Of a DNA stretch of 60,202 nucleotides, positions 24,288 through 32,495 are shown one piece after another. This stretch comes from DASWED01 sp036394995 (lineage in GTDB: Bacteria > Actinomycetota > UBA4738 > JACQTL01): assembly GCA_036394995.1 (NCBI GenBank), contig DASWED010000093.1, positions 1 to 60,202 of the forward strand, read 5' to 3'. The translations under genes were made by a program, and so were the position numbers. Below the pieces are notes generated by a model, which made no database searches, was not told the origin of the DNA, and was given only the letters and a program-made list of their open reading frames with translations. Position 1 is the first letter of the stretch, and the number at the start of each line of letters is the position of its first letter.

Positions 24288-24662
24288 GTGAGCGCCAATC
24301 GAGGGGGGAACCACGGCGACGGGACGTACAACGTCACCGAGCAGTTCAAGAACGGTACCTTCGTCACGACCGGCGGGCCCAGCCCGGGCGCCTGTGACAC
24401 GAACCCCGGAGGGACCCTGACGGCCGGGATCACCGGCAAGATGGACGGGTCCTTCCTGGTTGTGGTCTCGAACGGGACCTACAACCCGAGCGCCACCTGC
24501 CCGGGCGCGTGCTCCACGTCCCAGTTCGTGGCGGAGTTCTTCGGGGGATCGGCGACGTACGACGTCCCGACGTACCTGTTCCACTACAACGCCAAGAACC
24601 ACGGCGACTGGAAGGACGCGTCGGCAGACCGCGGGGGCAACCGGGGCGACATCACCGGGTAA
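24288..24662 (+). CDS. Unknown short protein, Gly/Asn-rich; possibly the C-terminal remnant of a secreted protein
   Basis: About 124 residues from GTG 24288, which follows a GGGGGG run at ribosome-binding distance; TTG 24258 is an alternative. The sequence is rich in Gly, Asn and Thr (SANRGGNHGDGTYNVTEQFK, SFLVVVSNGTYNP, YLFHYNAKNHGDWKDA, ADRGGNRGDITG) with four cysteines in the middle, like an extracellular beta domain. No signal peptide precedes it, so either export is absent or the N-terminal part has been lost. No family recognised. A terminator follows. Confidence 0.55.
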   Translation: MSANRGGNHGDGTYNVTEQFKNGTFVTTGGPSPGACDTNPGGTLTAGITGKMDGSFLVVVSNGTYNPSATCPGACSTSQFVAEFFGGSATYDVPTYLFHYNAKNHGDWKDASADRGGNRGDITG

Positions 24663-24684
24663 TCAGCCTCGACGATTGACGCAC

Positions 24685-24710
24685 GAAGGGCCGCCTGCGG
24701 GCGGCCCTTC
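24685..24710 (+). terminator. Hairpin terminator
   Basis: GAAGGGCCGCC (24685-24695) pairs perfectly with GGCGGCCCTTC (24700-24710) around a TGCG loop, followed by TTC and TG. It ends transcription before the FIST gene. Confidence 0.82.
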
Positions 24711-24725
24711 TGCACGGTGCGGTTG

Positions 24726-24731
24726 TAGGGT
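24726..24731 (+). promoter_or_regulatory. -10 box TAGGGT for the FIST gene
   Basis: TAGGGT ends seven bases before ATG 24739, directly after the upstream terminator. Leaderless start inferred; the GAAGGG between is a weak ribosome-binding candidate. Confidence 0.45.
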
Positions 24732-24738
24732 CGAAGGG

Positions 24739-25899
24739 ATGAGGATCGGAGCTGCGCTCTCGACAGAGCACGATCCGGCGGCGGCTGCGGGGGCGGCCTG
24801 CGAGGAGGCGATGTCGCGGCTCGGCGGGGCCGAGGTCTCGCTCGCGGTGGTGGTGGCGTCGCGTCACCACGCCCCGTTCGCCGGCGCCGTCTCTGACGCC
24901 GTTCGGGCCGCCGCGGCGCCGGAGCGGGTCATCGGGTGCATCGCGGAGACCGTGGTGGCGGGCGACCGGGAGGTGGAGGAGGGCCCGGCGGTTGCGGTGT
25001 GGCTGGCCTCGCTTCCGGAGCCGGCCGAGACGTTCGACATGGAGTTCCTTCGAACATCCGCCGGCGGGGTGTTCGGCGGGTACCGGTTCGAGGAGGCGGG
25101 CCCGGCCCCGTACCTCCTGATCGGCGACCCCTACTCGTTCCCGGCGGACCTGCTGCTCCAGCACGTGAACGCGCGGGTTCCCGGGACGGTGGTCATGGGC
25201 GGGATGGCGAGCGGCGGGACGGGGCCCGGCGAGACCCGACTGTTCCTGGACGACCGGGTGCTGGACGGCGGCGCGGTCGGAGCCCGCCTGTCCGGTGTCC
25301 GGATCCGGCCGCTCGTCTCGCAGGGGTGCCGCCCCATCGGCAGCGTCTACACGGTGACCAGGGCGGAGGGCAACGTGATCCACGAGCTGGGCGGGCGCCC
25401 TCCGCTCCAGCGGCTCCAGGACCTCGTGACGACGCTCCCGCCGGAGGACCGTGAGCTGGTCAGCCGGGGCCTCCACGTCGGCCGGGCCATCGACGAGTAC
25501 ACGGCCGAACCGGGACGCGGCGACTTCCTGATCAGGGGGATCGTGGGCGTGGATCCGGAGACCGGCGCCCTCGCGGTGGGCGAAGCGATCGAGGTGGGGC
25601 AGACCATCCAGTTCCACGTCCGCGACGCGGCCACCGCGGACGAGGACCTCCGTACGCTCCTCGGGCGGGAGGCCCGCCCGGCCACCGGCGCGCTGCTGTT
25701 CACGTGCAACGGCCGGGGGTCGCGCCTGTTCGACGTCCCGGATCACGACGCGTCGCTGGTCTCGAAGACGCTGGGGGGCCTTCCGGTGGCCGGCTTCAAC
25801 TGCGCCGGCGAGATCGGCCCGGTCGGCGGCAAGAACTTCCTCCACGGCTTCACGGCCTCGATCGCCCTGTTCGACGACCCGGATCCGGTGGAGGGCTGA
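24739..25899 (+). CDS. FIST-domain signal transduction protein (FIST_N + FIST_C)
   Basis: 386 residues. The N-terminal half has RVIGCIAETVVAGDREVEEG and GTVVMGGMASGGTGPGETRL. The C-terminal half has GCRPIGSVYTVTRAEGNVI, LIRGIVGVDPETGALAVGE, LLFTCNGRGSRLFDVPDHDA and VAGFNCAGEIGPVGGKNFL, matching the FIST_C end. FIST proteins are thought to be small-molecule sensors, possibly for amino acids, in signalling pathways. Here the domains stand alone, with a cyclase gene converging 11 bases away; a link between the two is only suggestive. Confidence 0.88.
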   Translation: MRIGAALSTEHDPAAAAGAACEEAMSRLGGAEVSLAVVVASRHHAPFAGAVSDAVRAAAAPERVIGCIAETVVAGDREVEEGPAVAVWLASLPEPAETFDMEFLRTSAGGVFGGYRFEEAGPAPYLLIGDPYSFPADLLLQHVNARVPGTVVMGGMASGGTGPGETRLFLDDRVLDGGAVGARLSGVRIRPLVSQGCRPIGSVYTVTRAEGNVIHELGGRPPLQRLQDLVTTLPPEDRELVSRGLHVGRAIDEYTAEPGRGDFLIRGIVGVDPETGALAVGEAIEVGQTIQFHVRDAATADEDLRTLLGREARPATGALLFTCNGRGSRLFDVPDHDASLVSKTLGGLPVAGFNCAGEIGPVGGKNFLHGFTASIALFDDPDPVEG

Positions 25900-25910
25900 G
25901 CGTTCGCCGG

Positions 25911-26777
25911 TCAGGCGCCCTCGGGCGCCGGTGCCGGAACGGTCCGGAGCGGGGGGAAGTCGGTGGGGAGTCCCTTCGCCTTCACCTGGAACAGGGTCTC
26001 GGCGCGGGTGAGGCCGGGGAGGCGGTGGGCGCCGAGGTTGTGCAGGCGGACGCCGGCCGGGACGGATCCCCGGAGCGCCGTCCTGGTCTGGCCGGACACC
26101 ACGATCTGGGCGCCGTGGGCCGCCGTGCAGATCCTCGCCGCGGTGTGGACGGCGAGGCCCACGTATCCGGTGTCCGTCAGGCTGGGCCGGCCGCTGTGGA
26201 TCCCGATCCGGACCCGGCACTGAACGTCGTCGGGCCACGACCGTTCACCCAGCGTGCCCTGCATGGCCACGGCGGCCACGATGGCCGGGGCGGGCCGGGC
26301 GAACGCCGCGAAGAACTCGTCGGCGCGGCTGTCGACCTCGCGCCCGCCGGCCTCGAGCACGGCGCCCCGCACGATGTCGCGGACGTCCTTCAGGAGGGCC
26401 GCGTACCGGTCGCCCAGCCGCTCGAGCAGGCCGGTGGACCCCTCGATGTCGGTCAGCAGGAACGTGACGAACCCGGTGGGGAGGGTCGCGGCGTCGAGCG
26501 TCCGGCCGTCCGCTGCCCCGAGCGTCCGCTCAGCCCGCAGCTGGCCGGTGATGAACCCCACCGGCAGGATGCCGTACCGCTTGGCCGCGTTCAGCAGCCG
26601 TCGCCGGGCCCGCTCCCTGGCGGCCTCGTCCTCGAACGCCACCCGTTCGAACCGGGCCAGCGCGTTGCGGACGTGCGACTCGTCGTTGATCGGCAGCCGC
26701 CGCCGCCCCCGGGAGTCCACGTACGCGAACGCACTGTCCGGAAGCCGTGCCCGATCCGAAGAGCTCAGTCGTGCCAT
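25911..26777 (-). CDS. Class III adenylate/guanylate cyclase domain protein
   Basis: 288 residues. The N-terminal 90 form a small conserved domain (LPDSAFAYVDSRGRRRLPIN, NALARFERVAFEDEAARERA, then a basic RRRLLNAAKRYGILP) seen in front of some actinobacterial cyclases and often as a stand-alone unit. The cyclase follows: FLLTDIEGSTGLLERLGDRY with the metal Asp, EVDSRADEFFAAFARP, RVRIGIHSGRP and GLAVHTAARICTAAHGAQIV. In the second metal position the usual GDG is SRADEF, where the Asp is kept. It could make cAMP. A GATACT box eight bases before ATG 26777 suggests leaderless expression. Confidence 0.86.
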   Translation of the reverse strand: MARLSSSDRARLPDSAFAYVDSRGRRRLPINDESHVRNALARFERVAFEDEAARERARRRLLNAAKRYGILPVGFITGQLRAERTLGAADGRTLDAATLPTGFVTFLLTDIEGSTGLLERLGDRYAALLKDVRDIVRGAVLEAGGREVDSRADEFFAAFARPAPAIVAAVAMQGTLGERSWPDDVQCRVRIGIHSGRPSLTDTGYVGLAVHTAARICTAAHGAQIVVSGQTRTALRGSVPAGVRLHNLGAHRLPGLTRAETLFQVKAKGLPTDFPPLRTVPAPAPEGA

Positions 26778-26785
26778 ACGAGGAC

Positions 26786-26791
26786 AGTATC
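26786..26791 (-). promoter_or_regulatory. -10 box GATACT for the cyclase gene
   Basis: Minus-strand GATACT lies eight bases upstream of ATG 26777. It fits the leaderless pattern seen elsewhere in the window. Confidence 0.4.
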
Positions 26792-26837
26792 CAGTGCCGG
26801 TGACACCGGTCGCCGCCTCGGGAGCGCGAGCGATCGC

Positions 26838-27566
26838 TCAGCCGCTGGCGGGGCTCGGCGGGTTGAGGATCTTCAGGGCGCGGTCGCGGAGGCGGTCGGA
26901 GTACTCGTTCCAGGCGTCCGGCGCCTCGTTCGATCTCTGGAACATGTCGAAGTGGCACACGCTGGAGCCAGACGGGATGGTGCTGGTGAACCGGACGTCG
27001 AACATCGAACTGCCGAACGCGCGGCGGCCCGCGGCGATCATCCCCTCCACCAGGTAACGCTGGACCCGGCAGTCGAACGCGCCGTACACGTCCTCGTGCG
27101 GGCAGTAGTGGATGTCGAACTCGGCCCCCTCCTCACCGACGCCGGGGTTCTCGATCGAGGCGTAGCAGACCTCGTTGATCCACGACGCGATGAGGCTGGT
27201 CATCTCGGCCGGCGTGGCATCCGCCGCCGGCTCGACCCCCTCGGTCATCTCGGCGAGGATCCGGTCGCCGGTTCGGGCCAGCGCGGCCCGGACCACGTCG
27301 TGGCCCTCCTCGCCGAAGCGCTCCTCCACCGCCTTCAGCGCCTCGATGAGTCCCACCGCCATCATCTGGCCCCACACGAACGTCGCCGCCGGGTCGTAGT
27401 CGGGGTTGGCCAGCGCCTTCCGCCGGTACCCCTCGACCGCCTCGGCGAACGGCCACCGGAGCGCCAGCCGTTCCCGGCGCTCCCCCCACGGCAGCGACTC
27501 CGCGCCGTTGTCCCGTGCCCCCTCGTGCGGGCGCACGGGCGTCCCGGTCCAGGCGACCTCGCTCAT
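26838..27566 (-). CDS. Unknown protein resembling L-2-amino-thiazoline-4-carboxylate hydrolase family
   Basis: 242 residues from ATG 27566, with GAGGAGG five bases upstream. The helical N-terminal half is followed by FDIHYCPHEDVYGAFDCRVQ and GSSVCHFDMFQRS, whose spaced Cys and His residues resemble the ATC-hydrolase-like family. The family label is broad and its members are mostly uncharacterised. No signal peptide or membrane span. It lies downstream of the sigma factor pair with 69 bases between, so cotranscription is possible. Confidence 0.6.
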   Translation of the reverse strand: MSEVAWTGTPVRPHEGARDNGAESLPWGERRERLALRWPFAEAVEGYRRKALANPDYDPAATFVWGQMMAVGLIEALKAVEERFGEEGHDVVRAALARTGDRILAEMTEGVEPAADATPAEMTSLIASWINEVCYASIENPGVGEEGAEFDIHYCPHEDVYGAFDCRVQRYLVEGMIAAGRRAFGSSMFDVRFTSTIPSGSSVCHFDMFQRSNEAPDAWNEYSDRLRDRALKILNPPSPASG

Positions 27567-27635
27567 GGAATCCTCCTCGTCAGGTGTCGAGGCGCCCATC
27601 ATCGCCCGCTACGAGCCGCGCGTGCGAGCGTCGAC

Positions 27636-28640
27636 CTAGCCCGGGCCGCCCTTCGCGACGGCCGTCGGTGCGCCGCAGAACTCGTCGTGCTGGGCGAACA
27701 GCGGTCGTTGCTCCGGGTCCGTCGTGGGCAGGGTGTAGTCGTCCACCGACACCACCTCGAACCTCCCGTTCGGCCCGGTGTGCGGCGAGAACCGCAACTC
27801 GGTCTCGTGCACGTGCCACACGGCGTCGGGGCTGTCGTGGGGGAGGCTCTCCGCCGCGGTCTGGATCAGGACCGGTCCGTTGGAGCCATCCTCACAGCGC
27901 ACGTTGTAGGTCGTGAATCCGTCGCCGCCGAAGGCGAACCGGGCCGGCTCCCCCGGCTCGAACCCGCCGGCCGGGTCCCCGGGTGCCGCGACCGTGATCG
28001 TGCCGGGACCGATCTCCCGGGGCAACGCGACGTACAGGACGACCTCCTGGATGGAGAACCCCACCGTCACGACGGCGAGCTCGTCCGTGCCGTCCCCGTT
28101 CAGGTCCGGGGCGGCGAGCAGGGAGCATCCCTCCCGGCACTCCTCGAGCTGCCAGGACCCTTCGGGCCCGCCCCAGTCGATGTCGATGATCCATCGCGCG
28201 TCGCCGCCGGTGCACTCGCTCAGTCGGGCCACTGCCGATCCGTTGCCGTCGAAATCCCCCCGCAGGACGCTGCGCTCGCGGCACTCGGGCTCGCTCGACG
28301 GTGAGAGGCTGGGCGTCGGCCACGCCGGGGCGGGGGAGGGCGCCTCTTCGGAGGGAAGGATGACTGGGGCGCCCGAAGGCGGCACGGCTGACGGTGTGGG
28401 CGCGACCGTCGGGGGGTTGGTCGCCGGCTCCCCGGAACCCAGGCCGAAGGTGCGGGCCAGCGCCCAGGTGGCCGCGCCGGCGCCGACGAGCACCGCCACC
28501 GCGAGCGCGACCGAGGCCAGTCGTGTCCGCAGCCGGAAGCGGGAACGCCGCCGGGCCACCGCCTCGAACACGCCCTCGGCGTCCGCGGGCTCGGCCGCTC
28601 GCTGCAGGGCCTCGCGAAGGGTGCGGTCATCGCCGGCCAT
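27636..28640 (-). CDS. Single-span membrane protein overlapping the ECF sigma gene; possible anti-sigma factor with FG-GAP-like C-terminus
   Basis: 334 residues. A cytoplasmic N-terminal 40 residues (MAGDDRTLREALQRAA...) is followed by a membrane span (LASVALAVAVLVGAGAATWA) and a Pro/Ser-rich linker. The extracytoplasmic part contains the calcium-loop-like repeats GDFDGNGSAVARL and DLNGDGTDELAVVTVG, as in FG-GAP/VCBS proteins. Its start overlaps the sigma factor stop by 14 bases, the usual arrangement of sigma and anti-sigma. The N-terminus lacks the HxxxCxxC zinc motif of ZAS-type anti-sigma factors, so the role is inferred from context and topology. Confidence 0.72.
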   Translation of the reverse strand: MAGDDRTLREALQRAAEPADAEGVFEAVARRRSRFRLRTRLASVALAVAVLVGAGAATWALARTFGLGSGEPATNPPTVAPTPSAVPPSGAPVILPSEEAPSPAPAWPTPSLSPSSEPECRERSVLRGDFDGNGSAVARLSECTGGDARWIIDIDWGGPEGSWQLEECREGCSLLAAPDLNGDGTDELAVVTVGFSIQEVVLYVALPREIGPGTITVAAPGDPAGGFEPGEPARFAFGGDGFTTYNVRCEDGSNGPVLIQTAAESLPHDSPDAVWHVHETELRFSPHTGPNGRFEVVSVDDYTLPTTDPEQRPLFAQHDEFCGAPTAVAKGGPG

Positions 28641-29166
28641 GTTCGACCTCCTCTTCCGGCTGCTCACTTTCGGACAGGGCGCGCCCCATGGACCGCCGGG
28701 CTCGGTGGAGCGATGTCTTGACCGTCCCCTCGGCCACTCGCTGTGCGGAAGCGACCTCGGACACGGACAGGTCGAGGTAGTAGTGGAGCACCACGGCCTC
28801 GCGCTCGCGCCGGGGCAGGGCGGCCAGGGCCCGGCGCACGTCGGCGACCTCGTCCGCGGGCGGGGGAGCGGCGGGTGGCCCGAGCCTCGCGCGCGCCCTG
28901 CTCTCCGCGCGCATGCGGCGCCACCAGCTTCGGGCCAGGTTGAGCGCCACGGTGGTCATCCACGCCTGCGGCGAATCGATCGCATCTCCGCGGGAGGACC
29001 GCTCCCAGCAACGAGCGAGGGCCTCCTGGGCGGCGTCCTCGGCCGCGGCCCGGCTCCCGCAGACGAACGTGAGCCCGGCGACCAGCTTCGGGTACGCCAC
29101 CTCGATCAGCCGGCGGAGCTCGACCTCGTCCAGCGGGAATCCCTCCTGTGCTGCCGTCACCACCAT
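28627..29166 (-). CDS. ECF-type RNA polymerase sigma factor
   Basis: 179 residues. Region 2: LIEVAYPKLVAGLTFVCGSR, AEDAAQEALARCWER and AWMTTVALNLARSWWRR. Region 4: ALAALPRREREAVVLHYYLD followed by the helix-turn-helix SVSEVASAQRVAEGTVKTSL. No region 3 or extra C-terminal domain. ATG 29166 is preferred, with GGGAG just upstream; a start at 29208 is possible. It directs polymerase to a stress or envelope regulon and is probably held inactive by the overlapping membrane protein. Confidence 0.9.
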   Translation of the reverse strand: MVVTAAQEGFPLDEVELRRLIEVAYPKLVAGLTFVCGSRAAAEDAAQEALARCWERSSRGDAIDSPQAWMTTVALNLARSWWRRMRAESRARARLGPPAAPPPADEVADVRRALAALPRREREAVVLHYYLDLSVSEVASAQRVAEGTVKTSLHRARRSMGRALSESEQPEEEVEHGRR

Positions 29167-29288
29167 GACGCTCCCGGAGGTGGGACGGTTGACACTGCGT
29201 TGCACCATTCCATCAGCGAGCCCGCGGAGCGATACGGTCTTGCCGGAGATGCTCAGTTCTCAGCCGCTGGTGGCGCGAGGAGGATTCA

Positions 29289-30086
29289 GTGGCCCGTGAG
29301 TCCACGCTGTTCGAGTTCGATGAAGCGGTGGCGGTGGAGCCGGCCGGCGACGGGCGGTTCCGGGCGGAGATCACCGACCGCTGGAACATCGGGATCGCGC
29401 CCAACGGGGGCTACCTGGTGGCCGTGGTGCTCTCGGCGGTCCGGGCGTCGGTGTCGAAGCCCGATCCCGTGGCGGTGAGCGCGCACTTCCTCTCGCGAAC
29501 GGAGCCGGGGCCTGCGGCGGTCGAGGTGGAGATCCTCCGGGAGGGCGGGCACTCCGCGGCGGCCGCCCGCATGCACCAGGGCGGCGCGACCCGCCTCCAC
29601 GTCGTGGCCACCTACGGCGACCTCGGCACGGCGACCGGCCCCACCGCCGTGCTCGAGCCGATCCCGGTGTTCGCGCCTCCGGACGAGTGTGTCCGGGCCG
29701 CGGGGCCGGTCGCGCCGGAGTTCTCCAAGCGGTTCGACCTCCGGCTGACCCCGGAGACCGCCGTGTGGGCCACCACCCGGCCCAGCGGGACTCCGGAGAT
29801 GTCCGGCTGGGTCCGCCTGGCCGACGGGCGCGAACCGGACACCGCGATGCTCCCGCTGGTGGCGGACGCATTTCCCCCGACCCTGTTCAACCTCATGCAG
29901 ACCGGCTGGGTCCCGACGATCGAGTTCACGGTCCACGTCCGGGGCCGGCCCGCCCCGGGGTGGCTCCAGTGCCGGTTCCGGTCCCGGTACCTCATCGAGG
30001 GCTACGTGGAGGAGGACGGCGAGGTGTGGGACTCCACCGGGCGACTGGTCGCGCTGTCCCGCCAGCTCGCCAGGGTCCGCGGCTGA
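29289..30086 (+). CDS. Acyl-CoA thioesterase-like protein (TesB-type double hotdog)
   Basis: 265 residues. Two hotdog halves: the N-terminal one has ITDRWNIGIAPNGGYLVAVV and DPVAVSAHFLSRTEPGPAAV; the C-terminal one has LPLVADAFPPTLFNLMQTGW, VPTIEFTVHVRGRPAPGWLQ and YVEEDGEVWDSTGRLVALSR. This is the thioesterase (4HBT_3) arrangement that hydrolyses acyl-CoA. GTG 29289 has GAGGAGG five bases before it. It is divergent from the ECF sigma gene. Confidence 0.85.
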   Translation: MARESTLFEFDEAVAVEPAGDGRFRAEITDRWNIGIAPNGGYLVAVVLSAVRASVSKPDPVAVSAHFLSRTEPGPAAVEVEILREGGHSAAAARMHQGGATRLHVVATYGDLGTATGPTAVLEPIPVFAPPDECVRAAGPVAPEFSKRFDLRLTPETAVWATTRPSGTPEMSGWVRLADGREPDTAMLPLVADAFPPTLFNLMQTGWVPTIEFTVHVRGRPAPGWLQCRFRSRYLIEGYVEEDGEVWDSTGRLVALSRQLARVRG

Positions 30087-30168
30087 CCACGCGTCCCTCG
30101 CCACCGGAAGGCGGGGATGACAGAATCGCGGTCGGGCCCCGGCATCCGGGGAAACGGAGGAGGAAGCC

Positions 30169-30765
30169 ATGAAGCGTGCCGTCGTCGTGCTTGCCGCTGG
30201 GGTGCTCGCCGTCGCGACCGGGTGGCCCGCCTGGGCATCCACCAGCAACGTCGAGATGACCAGCACCCTCAAGTTCGATCCCACCCCGATCTCGGTGGCC
30301 ATCGGGGACACGGTCCAGTGGAACAACGACTCGGGGTTCACCCATACGGCCACATCGAACGCCGGGTGGTTCAACACCGGCGACGTCACGACGGGCAACT
30401 TCAAGACCAAGCTGTTCCTGTTCGGCGGGGCCTTCAAGTACCACTGCAAGTACCACGGGAGCCAGGGGATGGTGGGGTCCGTGAAGGTGCCCGACAGGTG
30501 GCTGAACACGGGGACCCAGCACGCCGGCGACGTCCAGAAGATCAGGATCGCCGCGGTGGCCGCACCGAACGGCCTGGCCTACGACGTCCAGATGCGCACG
30601 ACCGGCGGGGACTGGCACGTCTACAAGTCGAAGATCACGAACGCGGTGGTGAAGTTCACCCCGTCCGACCCCGGCGAGTACCAGTTCCGCTCGCGGGTCC
30701 ACCGGCTGTCGAACAACAGGGTGAGCGGGTACGGCCCGCCGGCGTTCGTCGAGATCTCCGCGTAG
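30169..30765 (+). CDS. Secreted cupredoxin (plastocyanin-like) with C-terminal beta domain
   Basis: 198 residues. A signal peptide (MKRAVVVLAAGVLAVATG, cleavage near AWA-S) leads to a cupredoxin domain. Type 1 copper ligands are visible: His in GFTHTATSN, then Cys and His in YHCKYHGSQGM, and the Met in the same motif. The remaining ~85 residues (KIRIAAVAAPNGLAYDVQMR ... YQFRSRVHRLSNNRVSGYGP) look like a fibronectin-III-type beta sandwich. GGAGGAAG precedes the ATG. It may carry electrons or bind copper outside the membrane. Confidence 0.87.
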   Translation: MKRAVVVLAAGVLAVATGWPAWASTSNVEMTSTLKFDPTPISVAIGDTVQWNNDSGFTHTATSNAGWFNTGDVTTGNFKTKLFLFGGAFKYHCKYHGSQGMVGSVKVPDRWLNTGTQHAGDVQKIRIAAVAAPNGLAYDVQMRTTGGDWHVYKSKITNAVVKFTPSDPGEYQFRSRVHRLSNNRVSGYGPPAFVEISA

Positions 30766-30883
30766 CCGGGCAGGCCCGGCGCGGACTTCCGAGCGTCGGG
30801 GGCATCCGGGCGGGGTAAGGCGATTCGCCGCCCTGCAACTGGCTCACGGACACGTCGACGAACACGCTGAGCCGGTCGGGCCG

Positions 30884-30889
30884 TACACT
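30884..30889 (+). promoter_or_regulatory. -10 box TACACT for the zinc-ribbon/L7-L12-like gene
   Basis: TACACT ends ten bases before GTG 30900, and no ribosome binding site lies between. One of the clearest leaderless cases in the window. Confidence 0.55.
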
Positions 30890-30899
30890 CTGCCGCGCC

Positions 30900-31289
30900 G
30901 TGAAGAAGTGTCCGTACTGCGCGGAGGTGATCCAGGACGAGGCCGTCAAGTGCCGCTACTGCGGCGAGTGGCTGACGCCCGACCACCGTCCGCCGGGCTC
31001 GACCGCCGAGCCGGGCTCGGCGGCCGCCCAGGGATGGTTCGCTGGCACGTTCGACGTGGTGCTGGAGAGCGCCGGCGACCGCGTGATCAACGTCATCAAG
31101 GAGGTCCGCGCGGCCACCAACCTCGGCCTGAGGGAAGCGAAGGACCTCGTGGACAGCGCTCCGAGCGTCGTGCTGAAGGGCGCCCGGTCGGAGGACGCCG
31201 AGGTCGTGCGGGAGCTGCTCGAGGCGGTCGGAGCCGCGGCCACGGTCCGCCCGTCGGACCCGGCCTCGTCCACCTGGCCGACGCCGTGA
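30900..31289 (+). CDS. Zinc ribbon fused to ribosomal L7/L12 C-terminal-like domain
   Basis: 129 residues. The N-terminal MKKCPYCAEVIQDEAVKCRY is a zinc ribbon (CPYC...CRYC). After a Pro/Gly linker, FDVVLESAGDRVINVIKEVR, NLGLREAKDLVDSAPSVVLK and DAEVVRELLEAVGAAATVR match the C-terminal domain of ribosomal protein L7/L12, the part that recruits translation GTPases. The N-terminal dimerisation domain of true L7/L12 is absent, so this is not the ribosomal stalk protein. Role unknown; it could contact translation factors. Confidence 0.82.
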   Translation: MKKCPYCAEVIQDEAVKCRYCGEWLTPDHRPPGSTAEPGSAAAQGWFAGTFDVVLESAGDRVINVIKEVRAATNLGLREAKDLVDSAPSVVLKGARSEDAEVVRELLEAVGAAATVRPSDPASSTWPTP

Positions 31290-31363
31290 CCGGCCGTCAG
31301 CCGGAACGGCCCGGCGCGTTCGGGCCGCGTTTCACCCCCCGTGCCTCCGGGGACTGACCAGGC

Positions 31364-32266
31364 ATGCGGTGGAAACGCGGGCGGGGGCGCGACCAGATCG
31401 AGGACCGGCGGGGCCAGTCGCCGTCCGGCGGGTTCGGCGGCGGGCTCGGCGGGATCCTCGGCCGGGGCGGCGGCTTTCCCCTGCCGGCCGGGCGCGGGGG
31501 CCTCTCGATCGGCGCCGTCGTCGTGGTCCTGATCATCCTGGCCGTCCTGTGGTTCACGGGCGCGTTCGGCGGGAGCGACCAGGGAGCGTCGAACGGCGTC
31601 GCGCCCGGCGTCTCTGGGGCGCCCGATCCGGACGCCGACCTCGTCGACTTCGTCGGGTTCGTGGTGGACGACGTGCAGGACTTCTGGCGGGCGGACTTCC
31701 GGACAGACGGCCGCACCTACCAGACCACGAAGATCGTCCTTTTCACGGGACAGACCCAATCCGGGTGCGGCATGGCCTCGTCGGAGACCGGGCCGTTCTA
31801 CTGCCCCGTGGACCGCAAGGTGTTCCTGGACCTGGGGTTCTTCCGGGAGCTGGCCACGCAGTTTCAGGCCCCCGGCGACTTCGCCGAGGCCTACGTCATC
31901 GCCCACGAGTTCGGCCATCACGTCCAGACCCTGCTGGGAACCGAGGAGCGTGTCCGTGGGGAATCCCAGCGGCACCCCGGTGAGGCGAACGACCTGTCGG
32001 TGCGTCTGGAGCTGCAGGCCGACTGCTTCGCCGGCGTGTGGGGCCACCACGCGTACGAGACCGAAGAGCTGGATCCCGGGGACCTCGACGAGGCCCTCCG
32101 GGCTGCGGCCTCGGTGGGGGACGACCGCATCCAGCGCTCGGCGGGGGAGCGGGTGAACCCGGAGACCTGGACCCACGGCTCCGCCGCCCAGCGGTCCCAG
32201 TGGCTCCGGACAGGGTTCGACACCGGCGATCCCCGGGCCTGCGACACGTTCAGCGCCAGCATCTGA
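31364..32266 (+). CDS. YpfJ-type putative neutral zinc metallopeptidase
   Basis: 300 residues. It starts MRWKRGRGRDQIEDRRGQSP, then a Gly-rich stretch, then one membrane span (IGAVVVVLIILAVLWFTGAF). The catalytic region contains GCGMASSETGPFYCPVDRKV, the HEFGHHVQ zinc motif and ELQADCFAGVWGHHA with the third ligand. The end SQWLRTGFDTGDPRACDTF is family-typical. The peptidase domain lies outside the membrane. Substrate unknown. Confidence 0.93.
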   Translation: MRWKRGRGRDQIEDRRGQSPSGGFGGGLGGILGRGGGFPLPAGRGGLSIGAVVVVLIILAVLWFTGAFGGSDQGASNGVAPGVSGAPDPDADLVDFVGFVVDDVQDFWRADFRTDGRTYQTTKIVLFTGQTQSGCGMASSETGPFYCPVDRKVFLDLGFFRELATQFQAPGDFAEAYVIAHEFGHHVQTLLGTEERVRGESQRHPGEANDLSVRLELQADCFAGVWGHHAYETEELDPGDLDEALRAAASVGDDRIQRSAGERVNPETWTHGSAAQRSQWLRTGFDTGDPRACDTFSASI

Positions 32267-32495
32267 GCCCGGGAGTCGCCCGCGCCGATATCATCCGGCC
32301 GATCGGGGCCGCGTGCCCCGGCCCGTTCGGAGGAGGCGCGATGGGGCGCAGGGGCAGGACCCGAGAGGCCGTCAAGGCGTCCTGGGGTTCGAGTTCGAGG
32401 GCGACCTCTGGTACCTGTGACCCAACGGCGCCGCCTGTCGTACCCTCGTCTTCCCCGGCCGAGCCGGGGGTGACGACGAGGTCGGGCGGGAACCA
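32267..32495 (+). other. 229-base gap with a possible small ORF remnant
   Basis: No recognised gene. One frame ends in a peptide reading VLGFEFEGDLWYL before TGA 32418-32420, a pattern like the end of small conserved acidic proteins, but no convincing start was found. A frame opening at ATG 32341 gives a different, low-complexity peptide. An imperfect hairpin (CCCCGGCCGAGCCGGGG-like) occurs near 32452-32468. Confidence 0.3.

Noticed and set aside
29167..29210. ECF-type autoregulatory promoter (AAC ... CGTC) before the sigma gene
   Set aside because: An AAC and a CGTC can be found at roughly the right spacing on the minus strand, but the implied transcript would begin at or inside the start codon and such short words are common at this GC content.
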